Shown piece after piece: positions 60,326-64,000 of a DNA stretch of 64,000 nucleotides. Numbering within the stretch: the stretch's first letter is position 1; every line of letters starts with the position of its first letter. A program made the position numbers and the translations under genes. The stretch is from Hoeflea sp. 108 (lineage in GTDB: Bacteria > Pseudomonadota > Alphaproteobacteria > Rhizobiales > Rhizobiaceae), in NCBI RefSeq assembly GCF_000372965.1, contig NZ_KB890024.1, forward strand, positions 3,722,839-3,786,838, read 5' to 3'. Under the pieces are notes generated by a model. It was given only the letters and a program-made list of their open reading frames with translations. It had not been told where the DNA came from and did no database searches.

Positions 60326-60845
60326 CGCCGCTGCCGTCGATGCTTCGGCCGCCGCCAACCCGTGCGAGCCTGAGATCGTCAGGGCCGCCGATCGCTACGG
60401 CGTGCCGGTCGGCATCCTTTATGCGGTCGGCCTGACCGAGACAGGCAAGAAGGGCAGCCTGCAGCCCAACGCCTTGAATATTGAGGGAAAAGCGGTCTTT
60501 CCGCGCAGCCAGGCTGAAGCGATCGCCGCCTTCGAGGCCGCCCGGGCCGAAGGCAAGACGCTGATCGACCTCGGCTGCATGCAGATCAACCATCGCTATC
60601 ACGGCAACGAATTCCGCAGTGTCAGCGACATGCTCGACCCGAGGCGCAATGTCGACTATGCGGCGCGCTTTCTGGTCAGCCTGCACGGCCGCCACGAGTC
60701 CTGGTCCATGGCCGTCGCCCGCTATCACGCAGGTCCCAACAACGACCCCGCACAGAAGCGATATGTCTGTCGCGTCATCGCCAACATGGTCGCCACCGGC
60801 TTCGGCCGCTGGACCGACAACGCCCGAACCTTCTGCAACCCATGA
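60255..60845 (+). CDS. Lytic transglycosylase of the flagellar cluster
   Basis: Probable peptidoglycan hydrolase that opens the wall for the rod. The 196-residue precursor has a signal peptide with RRLALMVLAAAATSSAAA. An SLT-type catalytic domain has Glu62 in AVGLTETGKKG, then CMQINHRYHG, DPRRNVDYAARFLV and VARYHAGPNNDP, the usual order of SLT motifs. Rhizobial FlgJ lacks a muramidase domain, so a separate enzyme at this place makes sense; a similar gene lies between fliK and rem in Sinorhizobium as I recall. The ATG at 60255 follows GGAGGGG inside the end of fliK; a start 14 codons later would damage the signal peptide. Confidence 0.87.
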   Translation: MMKAVHATSRRLALMVLAAAATSSAAAVDASAAANPCEPEIVRAADRYGVPVGILYAVGLTETGKKGSLQPNALNIEGKAVFPRSQAEAIAAFEAARAEGKTLIDLGCMQINHRYHGNEFRSVSDMLDPRRNVDYAARFLVSLHGRHESWSMAVARYHAGPNNDPAQKRYVCRVIANMVATGFGRWTDNARTFCNP

Positions 60846-60910
60846 GCGTCTTTTCGGCGTTCTGAAACCGGCAGTCAGCCGCGACATTCCCGTCTCCTGG
60901 AATTTGGCAA

Positions 60911-60935
60911 CGATTGCACGCATATCGTGCAATCG
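60911..60935. promoter_or_regulatory. Perfect inverted repeat CGATTGCACG-N5-CGTGCAATCG upstream of rem
   Basis: Ten-base arms flank CATAT, about 130 bases before the rem start and 66 after the transglycosylase stop. There is no T run. The size and symmetry suit a dimeric LuxR-type regulator such as VisNR, known to activate rem in Sinorhizobium; binding here is inference. Confidence 0.5.
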
Positions 60936-60985
60936 GTTCAACCCATGCGATTCCAGACTCCCCAAAAACTACAGGCAAAATCTCA

Positions 60986-61025
60986 CGATTGGTTACAGCC
61001 CGTTGCACCCGATACCGATTGGTTA
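60986..61025 (+). promoter_or_regulatory. Direct repeats CGATTGGTTA, 30 bases apart, before rem
   Basis: Identical decamers at 60986-60995 and 61016-61025 lie exactly 30 bases apart, three helical turns. The second is 37 bases before the rem start codon. They may bind an activator or Rem itself. Confidence 0.4.
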
Positions 61026-61061
61026 ACGGGGCATTAACTTTTCGATTCGGAGGCGGGGCCG

Positions 61062-61730
61062 ATGATAGTAGTTGTCGACGAGCGCGAGCTCGTCACCAAG
61101 GGATATAACTCACTTTTTGACCGGGAAGGCGTGGCTTGCGCCGGCTTCCGTTCGAGCGAATTCGGCGAATGGGTTACGAGCGCGCCTGAAGAGGACCTGC
61201 GCTCTGTCCGCGCGTTCCTCATCGGCGACTGCCATGAGGGTTCCATCTCCCCTCGCCAGCTGCGCGACCGCTCCAAGGCGCCGGTCATTGCGCTCAGCGA
61301 GCAGAACAATCTCGAAAACACGCTCAAGCTTTTCGAGTCCGGCGTCGACGACGTCATCCGCAAACCGGTCCACATCCGCGAGATCCTGGCGCGCATCACG
61401 GCGATCCGCCGGCGTGCCCAGGAGGACACCGGCTTCACCGAGATTGGCGCCATGCGCATCTTCATGGACGGCCGCGATCCCGAGATCGACGGCGAACCGA
61501 TGCCGTTGCCGCGCCGCGAGCGCCGTATCCTTGAATATCTGGCGTCCAACAGCGGCCGCCGCGTCACTAAAACGCAAGTCTTCAACGCCATCTACGGCGT
61601 CTTCGACGAAGAAGTCGAAGAAAACGTCGTCGAGAGCCACATCAGCAAGCTTCGCAAGAAGCTGCGCGAGCGCCTCGGCCACGATCCGATCGATTCCAAG
61701 CGTTTCCTTGGCTACCGCCTGATCGTCTGA
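61062..61730 (+). CDS. rem: OmpR-type flagellar response regulator Rem (FtcR-like)
   Basis: Class II activator that turns on flagellar genes during exponential growth, under VisNR. The 222-residue protein has an N-terminal receiver with the acidic pair D6-E7, a candidate phospho-acceptor D56 (FLIGDCHEG), and a Lys in DVIRKPVHIRE. A C-terminal winged helix has LPRRERRILEYLASNSGRR and VESHISKLRKKLRERLG. No sensor kinase gene lies next to it, as usual for Rem/FtcR. The ATG at 61062 follows GGAGGCGGGG. It is preceded by a repeat-rich 216-base gap and followed by a hairpin and flgE. Confidence 0.92.
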   Translation: MIVVVDERELVTKGYNSLFDREGVACAGFRSSEFGEWVTSAPEEDLRSVRAFLIGDCHEGSISPRQLRDRSKAPVIALSEQNNLENTLKLFESGVDDVIRKPVHIREILARITAIRRRAQEDTGFTEIGAMRIFMDGRDPEIDGEPMPLPRRERRILEYLASNSGRRVTKTQVFNAIYGVFDEEVEENVVESHISKLRKKLRERLGHDPIDSKRFLGYRLIV

Positions 61731-61746
61731 TCAGCTTCGCGCAAGA

Positions 61747-61775
61747 CATGCCGCGTAGCTTCCATGCGTGGCATG
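61747..61775 (+). terminator. Hairpin between rem and flgE
   Basis: CATGCCGCG pairs with CGTGGCATG (one wobble) around an 11-base loop, 17 bases after the rem stop. There is no T run, so it is a weak terminator or a processing stem. Confidence 0.4.
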
Positions 61776-61794
61776 AGATTTGGGGAGACCTTCG

Positions 61795-63048
61795 ATGAGC
61801 CTCTATGGAATGATGCGGACTGGCGTGTCGGGGATGAACTCCCAGGCAAACCGGCTCTCGACAGTCGCCGACAACATCGCGAATTCGAGCACGACCGGTT
61901 ACAAGCGTGCTTCGACGGAATTTTCTTCGCTGGTCCTGCCCAGCACCGCCGGCAGCTATAACTCCGGCGGCGTTACCACCACGGTGGTCAACTCCATCAG
62001 CAAGCAGGGTGCGCTCCAGTACACAACCTCGGTGACCGACCTTGCCATCGATGGCGACGGCTTCTTCGTGGTCGAAGACCCGAGCGGCACCTCGTTCCTG
62101 ACGCGCGCCGGCGCCTTCGTGCCGGACAAGGACGGCTACCTCGTCAACACCGCCGGTTACCGCCTCAAGGGCTGGGACCTGAGCCAGGGTCCGCGTCCTG
62201 CGGCGCCGGTCGACCAGAACAGCCTCCAGCCGATCCAGATCGACGACACCGCCATCAGCTGGACGCCGAGCACGACCGGCAAGTTCGCCGCGAACTTCCC
62301 GAGCGATGCCGCGATCGTGCCGGCCGCCAACCTGCCTTCGACCAATGCCGCCGGCGCCACTTACACGAACAAGTCGTCGCTGATCGCCTATGACAATCTC
62401 GGCGGCAAGGTCATCATCGATGTCTACGTCTCCAAGACGGCGACAGGACAGTGGGAAGTGGCGGCCTACAACCAGGCGCAGGCTGCCGCTGGCGGCGGGT
62501 TCCCCTACAGTGGCCCCGCACTGGCAACCCAGACCCTCAATTTCAATGGCTCCGGCCAATTGACCACCACTCCGGCCAACCTGACGCTGACCGTTCCGGG
62601 TGGCTCAGCGCTGACCATCGACATGTCGGGCATGACCCAGGGCGACTCCGCCTACAACGTCACCAAGGCCCAGCTCGACGGCAGCCCGCCCAGCAAGATC
62701 GAAAGCATCGACATCGACAAGGACGGCACCGTCTACGCGCAATATGCCGACGGCTCGATGAAGGCGATCTTCTCGATCCCGATGGCCAACGTACCGAGCG
62801 CCGACAAGCTGTCCGTCATCTCGGGCAACGTCTTCGCACAAAGCGCGGAGTCAGGCGGCATCATGATCGGCTGGCCGACCGAGGGCAAGAACGGCAAGAT
62901 CGTCTCCGGCGCCGTCGAGAACTCGAACGTCGATATCGCGACCGAGCTCACCGACATGATCGAGTCGCAGCGCAACTACACCGCCAATTCCAAGGTCTTC
63001 CAAACCGGAGCGGACCTCATGGATATCCTCGTCAACCTGAAGAGATAG
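61795..63048 (+). CDS. flgE: Flagellar hook protein FlgE
   Basis: Hook subunit of 417 residues. The N-terminal axial motif is SLYGMMRTGVSGMNSQANRL with DNIANSSTTGYKRAS. The core includes LAIDGDGFFVVEDPSG and SSLIAYDNLGGKVIIDVY. The C-terminal helix has ENSNVDIATELTDMIESQRN and SKVFQTGADLMDILVNLKR. Length is normal. The ATG at 61795 follows TGGGGAGACC; five codons upstream a second ATG has poorer spacing. flgK follows after 79 bases, a gap with an eight-base inverted repeat AGGTCGTG/CACGACCT. Confidence 0.95.
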   Translation: MSLYGMMRTGVSGMNSQANRLSTVADNIANSSTTGYKRASTEFSSLVLPSTAGSYNSGGVTTTVVNSISKQGALQYTTSVTDLAIDGDGFFVVEDPSGTSFLTRAGAFVPDKDGYLVNTAGYRLKGWDLSQGPRPAAPVDQNSLQPIQIDDTAISWTPSTTGKFAANFPSDAAIVPAANLPSTNAAGATYTNKSSLIAYDNLGGKVIIDVYVSKTATGQWEVAAYNQAQAAAGGGFPYSGPALATQTLNFNGSGQLTTTPANLTLTVPGGSALTIDMSGMTQGDSAYNVTKAQLDGSPPSKIESIDIDKDGTVYAQYADGSMKAIFSIPMANVPSADKLSVISGNVFAQSAESGGIMIGWPTEGKNGKIVSGAVENSNVDIATELTDMIESQRNYTANSKVFQTGADLMDILVNLKR

Positions 63049-63127
63049 AACTGACGGAGCAGGTCGTGGTCTCACACCTTCTCACCCAGGTTTCTGAGTT
63101 CACGACCTAACCCGCGAAAGACTGCGC

Positions 63128-64000
63128 ATGTCCCTGACGTCTGCACTTAGCATCGCCCAATCTGCGCTTCAGAACACGTCGCGCCAGACCAGCACCGTTT
63201 CCCGCAACGTCCAGGAAGCGCAGAACCCAGACTACGCACGCCGCACGGCGATGCTTAGCAGCATTGCTCCCGGAGCTCGCGTCGTCGAGATCCAGCGGGC
63301 GACCAACGAGCTTCTGTTCCGGCAGAACCTGTCGTCGCTCGCTTCCTTCTCCGGGCAGAGCACTCTTTTCGAGGGTCTGCAGAAGCTCGCGCTCGACGTC
63401 AACGGCTCGGACAATGCGAACTCGCCGGCCACCGCGCTCGGCAAGTTCCAGGAAGCGCTCCAGCTCTATTCGGCAGCGCCCTCCAACAAGAACCTCGGCG
63501 TCGCAGCAATCGACGCCGCCCGCCAGGTCGTGCGCACGCTCAACGACGGCAGCGAGGCCATCCAGAGCATCCGAACCCAAGCCGACGGCGAGATTGCCAC
63601 CGCAGTCGACGACCTGAACCGGCTGCTGGGTGACTTCGAAATAGCCAACAAGACGATCATTCAGGGCACACGCTCCGGACGCGACGTCAACGACGCGCTC
63701 GATCAGCGCGACGCCATCCTGAAGAAGATCGCCGAGATCGTGCCCGTCTCGATCATGAAGCGCGGCGACAACGACATGGTGCTCACCACGGCCGACGGCG
63801 TCACGCTGTTCGAGACCGAACCGCGCACCGTCAGCTTCCAGCCCTCGTCCGGCTATGCCGCCGGCGTCCCCGGCAACAAGATCTTCATCGACGGCGTGCC
63901 GCTCAAGGCAGGCACCGGCGCCAACACCGATGCCGCGGGCAAACTCGCCGGCCTTGTCCAGCTGCGCGACAGCGTCGCAAACACCATGCAGTCCCAGCTG
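63128..64000 (+). CDS. flgK: Hook-filament junction protein FlgK, cut by the window edge
   Basis: First junction protein (HAP1) between hook and filament. The open frame runs from the ATG at 63128 to base 64000 without a stop, giving 291 residues of a protein usually near 480. The N-terminal part fits FlgK: TSALSIAQSALQNTSRQTST, QEAQNPDYARRTAML, then GLQKLALDVNGSDNANSP, LDQRDAILKKIAEIVPVSI and a middle domain with GVTLFETEP. The C-terminal D0/D1 helix is outside the window. It follows flgE as in other rhizobia; flgL is expected next. Confidence 0.93.
   Translation, partial: MSLTSALSIAQSALQNTSRQTSTVSRNVQEAQNPDYARRTAMLSSIAPGARVVEIQRATNELLFRQNLSSLASFSGQSTLFEGLQKLALDVNGSDNANSPATALGKFQEALQLYSAAPSNKNLGVAAIDAARQVVRTLNDGSEAIQSIRTQADGEIATAVDDLNRLLGDFEIANKTIIQGTRSGRDVNDALDQRDAILKKIAEIVPVSIMKRGDNDMVLTTADGVTLFETEPRTVSFQPSSGYAAGVPGNKIFIDGVPLKAGTGANTDAAGKLAGLVQLRDSVANTMQSQL

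Overview
The window is high-GC, densely packed alphaproteobacterial DNA with a rhizobial flagellar chromosome block (visN, visR, motE, rem, motC) and rhizobial intergenic repeats. The gene set fits Rhizobiales, most likely the Phyllobacteriaceae (Mesorhizobium/Aminobacter-like). I found no rRNA, tRNA, CRISPR array, insertion sequence or phage gene.

Region 1 (1-12.3 kb): inositol and rhizopine-type catabolism. On the minus strand lie a LacI regulator, an IolI/MocC-type isomerase, a three-gene inositol-type ABC importer, inositol dehydrogenase IolG and the start of IolC, which runs off the left edge. Diverging from lacI is a plus-strand set: a membrane di-iron desaturase-fold oxygenase (MocD type), a Rieske ferredoxin (MocE type), a ferredoxin reductase (MocF type) and formyltetrahydrofolate deformylase PurU. 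My reading is that a methylated inositol or rhizopine is imported, O-demethylated by MocDEF, its C1 unit handled through folate, and the ring fed to IolG. Three minus-strand promoters carry GGAAT-N4-ATTCC-like boxes. A separate TGATAG/CTATCA palindrome sits between lacI and mocD.

Region 2 (12.4-20.6 kb): aldose catabolism and virulence-type sugar sensing. It holds an aldose 1-epimerase, an SDR dehydrogenase, GguC, and the ChvE-GguA-GguB sugar importer with the divergent LysR regulator GbpR.

Region 3 (20.7-31.9 kb): a polyamine-type locus. One minus-strand operon encodes a YtcJ-type amidohydrolase, a PotG/PotH/PotI-type importer, two tandem paralogous binding proteins and two tandem NylB/EstB-like serine hydrolases. 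Divergently, a TetR regulator is translationally coupled to an acetylpolyamine amidohydrolase with its full catalytic set. Together they look like uptake and deacylation of N-acylated polyamines or amino-amides. This combination and the mocDEF-purU module are the two best candidates for under-described systems. A TMEM43-like membrane protein follows.

Region 4 (33.6-64 kb): flagellar cluster. visN-visR are the master activators. A minus-strand run (motA, fliM, fliN, fliG, flhB, unknown) builds motor, switch and export gate. A plus-strand run (a DUF1217 repeat protein, flgF, fliI, unknown, flgB, flgC, fliE, flgG, flgA, flgI, motE, flgH, fliL, fliP) builds rod, rings and export. Three short flagellin genes follow, the first two duplicated with leaders and terminators. 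Then come fliF, fliH, motB, motC, fliK, a lytic transglycosylase, rem, flgE and the start of flgK. fliF lies after the flagellins rather than beside visN as I recall it in Sinorhizobium.

Hairpins are used systematically: every one of the four binding-protein genes is followed by a strong stem before the next gene, and fliP and the first two flagellins end in terminators with GCAA loops.
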